DNA of 64,000 bases from Clostridia bacterium (GCA_017472255.1 JAFUQU010000037.1:1-64000), one strand, 5' to 3'; counted from the stretch's first letter, positions 27,691-35,905 are shown. Numbers and translations are program-made. Notes: generated by a model not told the origin, from the sequence alone.

Positions 27691-28067
27691 CGACTGAGCC
27701 GGGCAATCGCGTGATATGTTGCCGAAAGGTATTATCATGAGGAAAGTCCGGGCTTCACAGGGCAGGATAACGGATAACGTCCGCCGAGGGCGACCTCCGG
27801 GAAAGTGCAACAGAAATAAACCGCCGCGCCTGTCGGCGCGGTAAGGATGGAAAGGCGAGGTAAGAGCTCACCAGTTCCTATGGCAACATAGGTCCGCTGT
27901 AAACCCTATCCGAAGCAACACCGTATGCGTGGATCCATGCGGAACCGCATGGCTGCCGGCCCGGCAGATCCCGCGGGTGGCACAAGGCTTAGCCTTGGAG
28001 CGTGCCGGCAACGGCGCGCAGAGATAGATGATTGCCGATTACAGAACCCGGCTTACAGGCTCAGTCG
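27691..28067 (+). ncRNA. rnpB: RNase P RNA
   Basis: Catalytic RNA that matures tRNA 5' ends, about 377 bases. The closing P1 helix is perfect: CGACTGAGCC (27691-27700) pairs with GGCTCAGTCG (28058-28067). The universally conserved GAGGAAAGTCCGGGCT lies near the 5' end, and the partner ACAGAACCCGGCTTA near the 3' end. AGAGCTCACC, AACCCTATCCG and GGATCC-type regions lie between. The RNA has its own promoter and terminator. Confidence 0.97.
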
Positions 28068-28085
28068 TGCTATTTTGCATTCGTC

Positions 28086-28121
28086 CGACGCTTTCACATA
28101 CCTCGTGAAAGCGTCGTTTTT
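28086..28121 (+). terminator. Terminator of rnpB
   Basis: CGACGCTTTCAC (28086-28097) pairs with GTGAAAGCGTCG (28105-28116), followed by TTTTTC. Confidence 0.9.
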
Positions 28122-28164
28122 CTTTCATTAACAAATGCATCCAACAGTATTTACAAAGTTCGGG

Positions 28165-28194
28165 TTGACAAAGACCGCCCCGACAGTGTATAAT
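28165..28194 (+). promoter_or_regulatory. Promoter of the lipoprotein-csd-proA operon
   Basis: TTGACA (28165-28170), an 18-base spacer and TATAAT (28189-28194), 35 bases before the start codon. Confidence 0.82.
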
Positions 28195-28229
28195 AATTCA
28201 AATATATATTTTTATGAGGTTAGATAATT

Positions 28230-28769
28230 ATGATTCAAGCACGCACCCGCATTTTATCCCTGCTCACCGCACTCGTGATCCTGACCTGTTCCCTGGTCTC
28301 CTGCGGCACAAGCTCCGACACCGCTCCCATGGGCTTCAAGGAAATTTCCGACCCCGAAGTCACCTACCACCTGTACGTCCCGGATGAGTGGATTACCGAT
28401 GTCTCCACCGGCATGACCTCCGCCTACTACGACGGACGCGATCCCTCCAACATCTCCATGACCGCCTTTGAACTGGACGGTACCGTTACCAGCGTCGCCG
28501 ACTACTGGGCGCTCTACGAAGCCGACTTCAAGGCAATCTTCCCGGATATGGAATATGTGGACGCAGTGGAATGCACGCTGGATGACGTGGCAGCCATGCA
28601 GTATATTTACACCGCCACTATGTCGGATATCCAGTACAAGTTCATGCAGGTGATCGCCCTGCGTCAGGGTCAGGTCTATATCTTCACCTACACCGCCACC
28701 GCTGAAAAGTATGACACGCACATCGAAGATGTCATCGCCATTCTCGATTACTTCTCTTTCAAAAAATAA
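28230..28769 (+). CDS. Putative lipoprotein, PsbP/DUF1795-like
   Basis: The protein has 179 residues. The type II signal peptide LSLLTALVILTCSLVSC puts the lipidated Cys at about residue 25, so it is anchored outside the cell membrane. The mature part, with TYHLYVPDEWITDVSTGMTS and a late YIFTYTATAEKYD, resembles PsbP/DcrB-like domains of unknown role. First gene of an operon with a cysteine desulfurase, whose ATG overlaps its TAA by one base. Confidence 0.75.
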   Translation: MIQARTRILSLLTALVILTCSLVSCGTSSDTAPMGFKEISDPEVTYHLYVPDEWITDVSTGMTSAYYDGRDPSNISMTAFELDGTVTSVADYWALYEADFKAIFPDMEYVDAVECTLDDVAAMQYIYTATMSDIQYKFMQVIALRQGQVYIFTYTATAEKYDTHIEDVIAILDYFSFKK

Positions 28770-29950
28770 TGGAAGCCATCTATTTTGACAACAGTGCCAC
28801 AACCCCGCTCTGCCCCGAAGCCAGAGCGGCTATGCTGGTCGCCATGGACTGCTATGGAAACCCCTCCTCCCTGCATACGCTGGGCGTGGAAGCCGAAAAA
28901 ATCGTCTCAGATTCCCGCCGCGCCATTCTGTCGGCGCTGGGCGTTCGCTGCGTAACCAAAATCGATGAGCGCCAGTTAATCTTCACCGGCAGCGGCACCG
29001 AGGCGGATAACCTTGCCCTCACCGGCACGGCGACAGCCAAGAATTTCCCCGCCGGGAAGAAGATTATCGTCTCGAATAGCGAACACGCCGCCATTCTGGA
29101 AACCGTGAAGGCATTGGAAGCCCGGGGCTTTGAAATTGTCCGCATCGCCACAAAAAACGGCATTCCCGACTACGAACAGATCGAAGCCGCCGCCGACAGA
29201 AACACCATCCTCGCCAGCTTCATGCTGGTCAACAACGAAATCGGCGCGGTCTACGACATCCCGCGCATCTCGCGGATTGTCAAAGCCGCCAACCCCGACG
29301 CGCTGATGCACACCGACTGTGTGCAGGGCTTTTTGAAGCGCCGCTTTACCGTGAAGTCGCTGGGAGCCGACATGGTGACAATCAGCGCCCATAAAATCGG
29401 CGGTCCCAAGGGTATGGGCGCGCTCTACATCACCCCCGACGTAATCAAGACAAAAAAGCTGTCGCCCATCATATGGGGCGGCGGACAGGAGTCAGGCAGA
29501 CGTTCCGGCACCGAAAACGTCATCGGCATCGCTGGCTTCGGCGCGGCTGCGAAGGCGGGATTCGCACGCCTTTCTGAAACGTTGGAGCGTGAGAGCGCCA
29601 TCCGCGCTCATCTGATCGAAGCGCTGTCCGACGAAAGCCGCTTTGCCGGGGTTAAGCTGAATCTCCCCGCCGGAGAAGCCGCCGCGCATATTCTGAATAT
29701 CCGCCTTCCCAACATCAAAAGCGAGGTCATGCTCCACGATCTGTCGAAGGCCGGTATCTACGTCTCCAGCGGCTCGGCCTGCTCGTCCAATACCGGTCAC
29801 GGCAGCTATGTGCTGAAAGCCTTCGGTCTCACCGATAAGGAAGCCGACTGCTCCATCCGTGTCAGCCTTGGCGCGCAGAATACCATGGAGGAGGCAGACC
29901 GCTTCCTCGACGCGCTGGAAAACTCGCTGAAAACTTTAGTCCGAATCTGA
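28769..29950 (+). CDS. Cysteine desulfurase (NifS/IscS family)
   Basis: PLP-dependent enzyme taking sulfur from cysteine for Fe-S clusters or thionucleosides. The protein has 393 residues: FDNSATTPLCPEA at the start, the PLP lysine in VTISAHKIGGPKG (about 205), GGGQESGRRSGTEN, and the active-site cysteine in SSGSACSSNTGHG (about 328). No iscU follows, so the sulfur acceptor is unknown. The operon position between a lipoprotein and proA is unusual. An extra segment in the N-terminal part (LGVRCVTKIDERQ) is typical of a clostridial subgroup. Confidence 0.93.
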   Translation: MEAIYFDNSATTPLCPEARAAMLVAMDCYGNPSSLHTLGVEAEKIVSDSRRAILSALGVRCVTKIDERQLIFTGSGTEADNLALTGTATAKNFPAGKKIIVSNSEHAAILETVKALEARGFEIVRIATKNGIPDYEQIEAAADRNTILASFMLVNNEIGAVYDIPRISRIVKAANPDALMHTDCVQGFLKRRFTVKSLGADMVTISAHKIGGPKGMGALYITPDVIKTKKLSPIIWGGGQESGRRSGTENVIGIAGFGAAAKAGFARLSETLERESAIRAHLIEALSDESRFAGVKLNLPAGEAAAHILNIRLPNIKSEVMLHDLSKAGIYVSSGSACSSNTGHGSYVLKAFGLTDKEADCSIRVSLGAQNTMEEADRFLDALENSLKTLVRI

Positions 29951-29958
29951 GGTACAAT

Positions 29959-31209
29959 ATGGAAACAACCGCATATGTCCGTTCCCTCTGCGAAGCCGCC
30001 TGCGCGGCGAAAGCGCCGCTGGCCGCAGCCAGCACGAAGGTGAAGAACGCCGTTCTCACCAGCATTGCAGCACTGCTTGTGGAGCATACCCCCGAAATCA
30101 TCGCCGCCAACGCCGACGATCTGGCTCACGCCGAAGAAAACGGCGTTCCCGCCCCCATGCTCGACCGTCTCAAGCTGGACGGGAAGCGTATCGCGTCCAT
30201 CGCCGACAGTCTGCGTGAGCTGGTGCTGCTGGAGGATCCCATCGGCTCGGGCAGCCGCGTAACCCGCCCCAACGGGCTGATCATCGAGCATATCCGCGTC
30301 CCGCTGGGCGTGGTAGCCATCATTTACGAAGCCCGCCCCAACGTCACCGTGGACGCGGCGGCGCTCTGCATCAAGACGGGAAATGCCTGCATTCTGCGCG
30401 GCGGCAAGGAAGCCATCGCGACCAACCGCGCGCTGACCGCTCTCATGCGTCAGGCACTGGAGGAAAACAGACTTCCCGCCGACGGTGTCTGCCTGATTGA
30501 CAACACAACCCGCGAAAGCTCCACCGCACTGATGAAAATGCGCGGTCTGGTAGACCTGCTCGTTCCCAGAGGCGGCGCGGGATTGATCCGCAGCGTGGTG
30601 GAAAACGCTACGGTGCCGGTCATCGAGACCGGCGCGGGAAACTGCCATTTGTACGTGGATGCCACCGCCGACCTGCCCATGGCCGTGAATGTGGCAATCA
30701 ACGCGAAAATGTCCCGCCCCTCGGTCTGCAACGCCATTGAGACGCTGCTGGTACACGAGGACATGGCAGCGAAGTTCCTGCCCATGTTCCGGGACGCACT
30801 GAATGGACGCGCCCTTGAAATCCGCGGCGACGAGAAGGTTTGCGAAATTCTCACAGACGCGCATCCGGCGGCAGAATCCGACTGGGAAACCGAGTATGAC
30901 GACTACATTCTGGCCGTCAAGGTGGTGTCGGGCGTAGACGAAGCCATCGCCCACATCAACCGCTACAACACCAAGCACAGCGAGTGCATCATGACCCGCA
31001 GCATGGAAAACGCCGCCCGCTTCCAGCGTGAAATCGACGCGGCGGCAGTCTATGTCAATGCCTCCACCCGGTTCACGGACGGCGGCGAATTCGGCTTCGG
31101 CGCCGAACTGGGCATCTCCACCCAGAAGCTTCACGCCCGCGGTCCCATGGGGTTGGACGCTCTGACCACCGGCAAATATCTCATTACCGGCGACGGGCAG
31201 GTTCGGTAA
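29959..31209 (+). CDS. proA: Glutamate-5-semialdehyde dehydrogenase (gamma-glutamyl phosphate reductase)
   Basis: Second enzyme of proline synthesis, reducing glutamyl-5-phosphate with NADPH. The protein has 416 residues, normal length. It has EARPNVTVDAAALCIKTGN, a lysine-containing GGKEAIATN, ETGAGNCHLYVD, the catalytic cysteine in SRPSVCNAIETLL, and the late FGFGAELGISTQKLHARGPM typical of ProA. It is separated from proB by 21 kb, unlike the usual proBA operon. Eight bases follow the cysteine desulfurase stop. Confidence 0.97.
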   Translation: METTAYVRSLCEAACAAKAPLAAASTKVKNAVLTSIAALLVEHTPEIIAANADDLAHAEENGVPAPMLDRLKLDGKRIASIADSLRELVLLEDPIGSGSRVTRPNGLIIEHIRVPLGVVAIIYEARPNVTVDAAALCIKTGNACILRGGKEAIATNRALTALMRQALEENRLPADGVCLIDNTTRESSTALMKMRGLVDLLVPRGGAGLIRSVVENATVPVIETGAGNCHLYVDATADLPMAVNVAINAKMSRPSVCNAIETLLVHEDMAAKFLPMFRDALNGRALEIRGDEKVCEILTDAHPAAESDWETEYDDYILAVKVVSGVDEAIAHINRYNTKHSECIMTRSMENAARFQREIDAAAVYVNASTRFTDGGEFGFGAELGISTQKLHARGPMGLDALTTGKYLITGDGQVR

Positions 31210-31223
31210 TCCACAGTAAACAT

Positions 31224-31260
31224 ACAAATCCGCAGTGATTGATTCACTGCGGATTTGTTT
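31224..31260 (+). terminator. Terminator of proA
   Basis: ACAAATCCGCAGTGA (31224-31238) pairs with TCACTGCGGATTTGT (31244-31258) over a 5-base loop, then TTCATTG. Confidence 0.85.
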
Positions 31261-31412
31261 CATTGTACTCCGTGCCTTACCAACAGAATTTCATGCTCAA
31301 TCTCAACAATTCTGCAAACGGTATAAAATTTATTGTCAAGCCTTCCTTCACCATAATAATTTGTTTTGATTGAAAATCATATTTTTCCGCCACTGCTTGA
31401 CGTGTTTTTCCA

Positions 31413-31441
31413 TTTACAAAAAGCGCTCCATCTGCTATAAT
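31413..31441 (+). promoter_or_regulatory. Promoter-like sequence antisense to the AraC gene 3' end
   Basis: TTTACA (31413-31418), 17 bases, TATAAT (31436-31441). It points right, into the 3' end of a leftward AraC gene, so it would make antisense RNA if active. The stretch 31261-31412 holds nothing I recognise. Confidence 0.4.
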
Positions 31442-32247
31442 GATTCCACCGTCTTCCGATAATCCCCCGGCGTCCTGCCGGTGCGACGCCGGAAGAAGGC
31501 GTAAAAATACTGCTCGCTCTCGAACCCGCACCGCAGGGCAATCTCCCGCATCGCCAGATCGCTCCCCCGCAGGAGAACCATCGCCTCGTGTAGGCGGCAG
31601 TCCATCACCGTCTGATGCACCGACTGCCCCACAAAGCTGCGAAAATCCCGATCCAGCTTTGCGCGGCTGACGTGAAACCGCGCCGCCAGCGTATCGCCGT
31701 TCAAATCCTCGCCGGGATGGGAGCTGATGTACTCCAGAATCCGGGAGATTCCGTCCTCGGGCGGAACGATGGTGGTACAAACCGTTTCCTCTGCGGCAAA
31801 CGCTGCAAAAAATGCCGACAGATGGGCGGCGCGCTCCCCCATGGTGCGTCGCTCGTCAAAGACAGGACGAAGCGTCTCAAGCAGCATATCCGCCGAGTTC
31901 AGCTGAGCAACGCGGCTGGACGCAAAGAGCGTCTTTGGGAAAATCCAGTCGCCGAACGCAGATAAAAAGGTCTCGTCAAAGTAGACCACATATCGTTCAA
32001 AAACTGACGCGCCCGCATCCTCCGGCAGCATATAGTGTACCGTGTAGGGGCGGCTGATAATCGCACAGGGTCGATCAATCCGGTAAATCGTACCGTTCAG
32101 CGTCACCTGCTGCACGCAGGCGGACGGGCAGAGGTACAGTTCATAATGGGGATGGAAATCCAGCCGGTCATAATCCGGGCGGCATTCCCGTTTGTGTATC
32201 GTGTGAATGGGCTGAGCGGACAGGATGTTTTTGTACAGATAATTCAT
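31435..32247 (-). CDS. AraC-family transcriptional regulator
   Basis: The protein has 270 residues. The N-terminal part has a cupin-like sensing pattern (DFHPHYELYLCPSACVQQV), and the C-terminal AraC domain (about 170-268) carries LAARFHVSRAKLDRDFRS and MREIALRCGFESEQYFYAFF. The ATG at 32247 was chosen because the in-frame sequence upstream contains this gene's own promoter; a ribosome site is only weakly visible. Divergent from the glycerol-dehydrogenase-like gene, which it probably controls. Confidence 0.88.
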   Translation of the reverse strand: MNYLYKNILSAQPIHTIHKRECRPDYDRLDFHPHYELYLCPSACVQQVTLNGTIYRIDRPCAIISRPYTVHYMLPEDAGASVFERYVVYFDETFLSAFGDWIFPKTLFASSRVAQLNSADMLLETLRPVFDERRTMGERAAHLSAFFAAFAAEETVCTTIVPPEDGISRILEYISSHPGEDLNGDTLAARFHVSRAKLDRDFRSFVGQSVHQTVMDCRLHEAMVLLRGSDLAMREIALRCGFESEQYFYAFFRRRTGRTPGDYRKTVESL

Positions 32248-32277
32248 AGCAGCTCCATGAGTGAAAATCTTATAACC

Positions 32278-32306
32278 ATTATACAGCAATCCAACAAAAT
32301 TGTCAA
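32278..32306 (-). promoter_or_regulatory. Sigma-A promoter of the AraC gene
   Basis: On the minus strand TTGACA (32301-32306), 17 bases, TATAAT (32278-32283). It directly abuts the ribosome site of the divergent gene, so the two units overlap closely. I see no good promoter for the rightward gene. Confidence 0.8.
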
Positions 32307-32320
32307 GAAGGAGAAATAAC

Positions 32321-33421
32321 ATGGCTACAAAATCAAGAGTTGTCGAAAGCTCCTTCCGCATTGGCTGCGGAAGGTACATACAGGAGAACGGTGCCCTCTC
32401 GCGCACCGGCGACGAGGTGGCACGCCTCAGATGCAAAAAGCCCTTTGTGCTGGGCGGAACCACCGCGCTGTCCATTACCCGGGAAAAGGTCGCAAAAAGC
32501 CTTGCCGACAGCGGCATGGAAGGCGTATTCTACGAATTCAAGGGCTTCTGTGTTCCCGACCACTGTCAGGCTGTCACCGAGCGCGAAGACTTCCGCGCCT
32601 GCGATATCGTCATCGGCATTGGCGGCGGCGTGGTTATGGACGCGGCCAAGCTGTGCGCCGTCCTCGGCGGACTGCCGGTAATCTGCATTCCCACCTCCAG
32701 CGCGACCTGCGCCGCCTGTGCGCCTCTGAGCGTCACCTACAATGAAATCGGGCAGCCCCTCGGTACAAAGCACCACACCCGCGAGGTGAACTGCGTCCTT
32801 GTTGACATGGACGTACTGTCCACCCAGCCGCCCCGCCTGTTCAAATCCGGCGTCTACGACTCGCTGGCCAAGCGGATGGAGACCCGGCAGCGGATCATCG
32901 GCAAGGATGAAAACGAGATTGACATCGGTCTGCGTTCGTCCTACGAGCTGAGCATCTTCCTCTACGACCGCCTGCTGAACGACTTCGACAAAGCCTGTGC
33001 CGATCTGGAGAAGGGAATCTGCTCCAAAGCCGTCTACGACTGCGTTTGGCTGACTCTTTGCCTCACCGGCGCGGTCAGCGGCATGGCGCGCGGTTCCAAT
33101 CAGACGGCAGTGGCGCATAAAATCTATGAATCCTCCCGTGCGCTTTTCCCGGAACCTGTGCGTCGTTATCTCCACGGCGAAGTGGTGGCAGTTGGTCTCA
33201 TCGTCCAGCTCGCCTATAATGGAAGCATGGAGGAAGCCGAGCGTTTCCGCGACGACATGAAACGCCGCGGCATGGCTGTTTCGCTGACCGAAATGGGCGT
33301 GGAAGGCAGCGACGCCAACCGCACGCTGCTCTACGAAAAAATGCTCGCATCCTCTGCCATGGCAGGCACGACAGAGGAGGAGCATCAGCAGCTGATGACA
33401 GCGCTTCGTATGATTATCTGA
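32321..33421 (+). CDS. Iron-containing alcohol dehydrogenase family, glycerol dehydrogenase-like
   Basis: The protein has 366 residues. The nucleotide-binding GIGGGVVMDAAKLCA (about 97-111) and PTSSATCAACAPLSV match GldA-type enzymes. Likely metal ligands are the Asp in SGVYDSLAKRMET and His in NQTAVAHKIYES and RYLHGEVVAVGL. Probably oxidises or reduces a polyol or sugar alcohol with NAD(H). AAGGAG precedes the ATG at 32321. It faces a leftward AraC gene and converges on a DUF6179-like gene with only 24 bases between stops and no clear terminator. Confidence 0.85.
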   Translation: MATKSRVVESSFRIGCGRYIQENGALSRTGDEVARLRCKKPFVLGGTTALSITREKVAKSLADSGMEGVFYEFKGFCVPDHCQAVTEREDFRACDIVIGIGGGVVMDAAKLCAVLGGLPVICIPTSSATCAACAPLSVTYNEIGQPLGTKHHTREVNCVLVDMDVLSTQPPRLFKSGVYDSLAKRMETRQRIIGKDENEIDIGLRSSYELSIFLYDRLLNDFDKACADLEKGICSKAVYDCVWLTLCLTGAVSGMARGSNQTAVAHKIYESSRALFPEPVRRYLHGEVVAVGLIVQLAYNGSMEEAERFRDDMKRRGMAVSLTEMGVEGSDANRTLLYEKMLASSAMAGTTEEEHQQLMTALRMII

Positions 33422-33445
33422 ACGCTGACCGGGCAAAAATCTTCT

Positions 33446-34405
33446 TCATATTATTCCCGCGTACCGGCGGATCGCCGCTTCCCCGCCGCTGAAAACCGCC
33501 GCAAAGGACGCCCTCGAAAGCTCCAGCAGCCGCGTCAGATACTTCTCGGGCGCCCGACCGCCCAGCCGATGGACAACCTGCATGGCCGCATAATAGCATT
33601 CGTCTCCCGAAAGCCCAAGCCCGGTCAGCGTGCGAACCTCATCCTCATTCAGCAGAATCCCCGGCTTTTCCCGCCCCGCCAGCATCGATAGTATCGCCTG
33701 CTCAAAGCAGAGCTGCCCCAGATTGATGCGCTCACCGGTGGGGCTGGCCAGCTCCTTCACAAAACGATTCTGGAGATCGCTCAGCTCCTGCGGGTCAAAG
33801 GAATTGACAAAAGCATTTTCGGTGATCAGCTCGTCCAGCATATGCAGAATACCGCCGATGCCGCAGACCTTTCGGTTTACCGTCGGCATGGTGTAGTCAA
33901 CCCATGTCACATTCCGCTTGGCATCGAACCGTATATCGTTGCTGTGAATCAGCTGACGAAGAGTTTTGTTCAGCAGCTCGTTGTAATAGACGCACATGGT
34001 TCGGATGCGTCCGCGCTTTGCCTCACGCAGGCGGGCATGGGCTTTGAGCGTATACTGCCGGTTGATCTGCATTCCCTCGGCGTGAAGCGCCTCAAAATCC
34101 CCCGCAAACAGCCGCTGCACCGCCCGCGTCATGGGCATCAGCAGCAGTGCCAAATCGGTGTTGTAGAGAATCGAGCCCATCAGCTTCACGGCGGTTCGAT
34201 TCTCCACCGATGTGGACTCGCCGCCGGTGTAGCGGCTGATCTGCCCGGCAAGGCAGGTAAAGATATCATTCTGCAGCGCCATATGCTGCTCGTCCGTGCA
34301 GGTACCGCAGCGCAGCGCTTCGGCGGCAAGCGTAAGCGTGTAATTTCCCCGGTCAATGCGGCTGGGATCAAGCATAATCCGCTCAATGGACATCATTTCA
34401 TTCAT
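33446..34405 (-). CDS. DUF6179-like protein
   Basis: The protein has 319 residues and appears mostly helical, soluble and cytoplasmic. I recognise it tentatively as DUF6179, a family found next to DUF6323 in Clostridia. Conserved-looking stretches include IDRGNYTLTLAAEALRCG near the start and NDIRFDAKRNVTWVDYTMP in the middle. No catalytic motif is visible. It overlaps the upstream gene by 4 bases (ATGA), so the two are translated together and probably act together. Function unknown. Confidence 0.7.
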   Translation of the reverse strand: MNEMMSIERIMLDPSRIDRGNYTLTLAAEALRCGTCTDEQHMALQNDIFTCLAGQISRYTGGESTSVENRTAVKLMGSILYNTDLALLLMPMTRAVQRLFAGDFEALHAEGMQINRQYTLKAHARLREAKRGRIRTMCVYYNELLNKTLRQLIHSNDIRFDAKRNVTWVDYTMPTVNRKVCGIGGILHMLDELITENAFVNSFDPQELSDLQNRFVKELASPTGERINLGQLCFEQAILSMLAGREKPGILLNEDEVRTLTGLGLSGDECYYAAMQVVHRLGGRAPEKYLTRLLELSRASFAAVFSGGEAAIRRYAGII

Positions 34406-35112
34406 TCCTGTGGGTCTCCCTTCAGCAATTTCATCACGCGCTCAGCGCTCTGTCCGTCCAACGTACCGCCGCAGGACAGATATTCCTGATACATACCGCC
34501 AAGTATGGCATAATCGTTCATTGTGCCGCCGATTTGCTTTTTGATGTCGAAATAACAGTCGGACAGCTTATTGTAAACCGCCGCCCGCTCGGAGGGAGCT
34601 GCAATGCTATCCAGTAAAAATACGGTATCAATCTTCAGCGATAAATCAATTTCGGCTTCGATATCCACCGAACCGCCTGCGTTGAGATGACGGATCAGCT
34701 CCTCGGTTTCATCGGCCAGCATCTCCAGCGCGCCGCCGCATACATTTTCAAAGGTGTGGTACATAAAATCGATCAGCTCATTGTCGCTGATGGCATCGTG
34801 AACCTCGCTTTTAATAAAATAGAAGCGCTCCACGATTTCCAGAACAATCTCCGCCCAATTCCGGGCATTGGCATAAGATGAGGAAGAAAAGGTGCGGATA
34901 ATCTTGTCTGTAGCGCCCACGCCGATCTCCACCCGCTCATTTTCATACAGCGCCTGCGAACGGGTCTTTGCCACTTCCACCGCCTGTTCGCGGGTTAATG
35001 TCAACCCGCGGCGTGATGTAATGTCGTTCAGCGCATACAGCTGCTTCGCGTCGAACATACAGGCACTCTCGGACAGGTTGAATATGCGGTTAAGCAGGGT
35101 AAGCTCATTCAT
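34402..35112 (-). CDS. DUF6323-like protein
   Basis: The protein has 236 residues, mainly helical, with no membrane segment or signal peptide. Features include LTREQAVEVAKTRSQALYEN and a middle FYFIKSEVHDAISDNELIDF, which I associate tentatively with DUF6323. No known catalytic motif. I chose the ATG at 35112 with AAAGGAG upstream. It is the first gene of a two-gene unit, and its 5' leader is overlapped by a candidate antisense RNA. Function unknown. Confidence 0.7.
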   Translation of the reverse strand: MNELTLLNRIFNLSESACMFDAKQLYALNDITSRRGLTLTREQAVEVAKTRSQALYENERVEIGVGATDKIIRTFSSSSYANARNWAEIVLEIVERFYFIKSEVHDAISDNELIDFMYHTFENVCGGALEMLADETEELIRHLNAGGSVDIEAEIDLSLKIDTVFLLDSIAAPSERAAVYNKLSDCYFDIKKQIGGTMNDYAILGGMYQEYLSCGGTLDGQSAERVMKLLKGDPQE

Positions 35113-35160
35113 GGGTACACGCTCCTTTGTGAACAAAATGTAAATAAATGAAATAGGTAC

Positions 35161-35189
35161 TTGACAATCACAGACGGATGTGATATAAT
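35161..35189 (+). promoter_or_regulatory. Perfect sigma-A promoter of a short rightward transcript
   Basis: TTGACA (35161-35166), 17 bases, TATAAT (35184-35189). No gene lies on this strand downstream; a terminator follows about 80 bases after the predicted start. Confidence 0.8.
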
Positions 35190-35236
35190 AATTATGCTGG
35201 ATAGATATGTGCACGTACTATTCGGCTGTAAATATT

Positions 35237-35266
35237 ATTATACCACCTGACACGGTTGTTTGTCAA
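35237..35266 (-). promoter_or_regulatory. Sigma-A promoter of the DUF6323/DUF6179-like unit
   Basis: On the minus strand TTGACA (35261-35266), an 18-base spacer and TATAAT (35237-35242). The same bases form the stem of the terminator read on the plus strand. Confidence 0.7.
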
Positions 35267-35277
35267 GTGGTTTTTTT
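35243..35277 (+). terminator. Terminator of the short rightward transcript
   Basis: CCACCTGACA (35243-35252) pairs with TGTCAAGTGG (35261-35270) with one mismatch, then seven T residues. Confidence 0.7.
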
Positions 35278-35293
35278 GATTTTATGAATATTT

Positions 35294-35338
35294 ACGGGTA
35301 CAGTAAAGTCATAGTAGCTCTGCTGTACCCGTTTTATT
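35294..35338. terminator. Second hairpin, near the XRE stop codon
   Basis: ACGGGTACAG (35294-35303) pairs exactly with CTGTACCCGT (35323-35332) around a 19-base loop. T-rich sequence follows on the plus strand only, so it may back up the preceding terminator or mark the 3' end of the leftward XRE mRNA. Confidence 0.5.
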
Positions 35339-35672
35339 ATGGTTTAATCTGTCTTGAATGGCGCACAAGTGTATCAATCACATCATATATCCGCGCCCTG
35401 TCCTCATCACACAGCTTATCCAGCTTCTCAGTAAGCAGAGACGCTTTGACTGCATATCCGGTATTGACCACATCGGCCAAAATCATGTCAGCCGAGACCT
35501 CCAATGCGTTTATAATTTCAACTAACGTCTCCAGTGAGGGAACCTTTTCTCCACGTTCCAACATCCCGATATAATTTGTGCTTAATCCCGCTCTCTCCGC
35601 CAAATCATCCTGGCGAAGTTTCCTTGCAATTCGAAATTTTCTGATGTTTTTTCCAATAGAACCAAGTTCCAC
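35337..35672 (-). CDS. XRE-family transcriptional regulator
   Basis: The protein has 111 residues. A Cro/C1 helix-turn-helix occupies about 5-65 (LRQDDLAERAGLSTNYIGML then ERGEKVPSLETLVEIINALE), followed by a short helical tail. Start is GTG at 35672 with TAGGAGG 7 bases upstream. Two palindromes lie upstream (35710-35736) and may be its operators. It is AT-rich compared with most of the window and lies beside the ruin of a SLOG-like gene, so it may be left over from an acquired module. Confidence 0.85.
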   Translation of the reverse strand: MELGSIGKNIRKFRIARKLRQDDLAERAGLSTNYIGMLERGEKVPSLETLVEIINALEVSADMILADVVNTGYAVKASLLTEKLDKLCDEDRARIYDVIDTLVRHSRQIKP

Positions 35673-35709
35673 CGAAATACCTCCTATTAGTGATGCAATA
35701 GCGCAAAGC

Positions 35710-35736
35710 TGTATACACTACAAAGATGTTATAACA
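35710..35736. promoter_or_regulatory. Two short palindromes upstream of the XRE gene
   Basis: TGTATACA (35710-35717) and TGTTATAACA (35727-35736) are perfect palindromes in the leader of the XRE gene and could be autoregulatory operators. Short palindromes are common in AT-rich DNA. Confidence 0.3.
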
Positions 35737-35739
35737 GCT

Positions 35740-35905
35740 AATAATGTTGTTTTTCCAAATGGTGGTATGGGCGTCTTTAAATGGATGTGTGCAAAAATCG
35801 TTTATGAACTAAAGAGAGAATATCCAAAGATAAACAATCATTTCGTCATCCCATACCTTTTGATTCTATAATATATCCTGACGGAGTGGAACTTCTGCAT
35901 TTTCC
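35740..35905 (+). pseudogene. Fragment of a SLOG-superfamily-like protein gene
   Basis: One frame encodes VVFPNGGMGVFKWMCAKIVY then ELKREYPKINNHFVIPYL, matching the GGMG nucleotide-binding and following helix of small SLOG (DUF1273-like) proteins. The next stretch of the same family, FDSIIYPDGVELLH, continues from 35859 in a different frame, as if about 26 bases had been deleted. Start region and C-terminal half are missing. It is AT-rich compared with the genes around it. Confidence 0.6.

Larger units (their letters stand above)
35196..35277 (+). ncRNA. Candidate small antisense RNA
   Basis: A near-perfect promoter at 35161-35189 and a rho-independent terminator at 35243-35277 bracket about 80 bases with no credible gene. 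An 18-codon reading frame begins at the predicted start and lacks a ribosome site. The RNA would overlap, head to head, the first 30 or so bases of the leader predicted for the leftward DUF6323-like mRNA (start about 35229). Expression is inferred from the signals only. Confidence 0.45.

Noticed and set aside
29806..31263. 485-codon reading frame antisense to proA and the end of the cysteine desulfurase gene
   Set aside because: Shadow of GC-rich codons; proA motifs on the plus strand are complete.
31277..31780. Leftward frame overlapping the 3' end of the AraC gene, with a protein-like AT-rich tail (31277-31434)
   Set aside because: Most of it is the wrong frame of the AraC gene, and the tail has no start or ribosome site. 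I could not tie it to a family.
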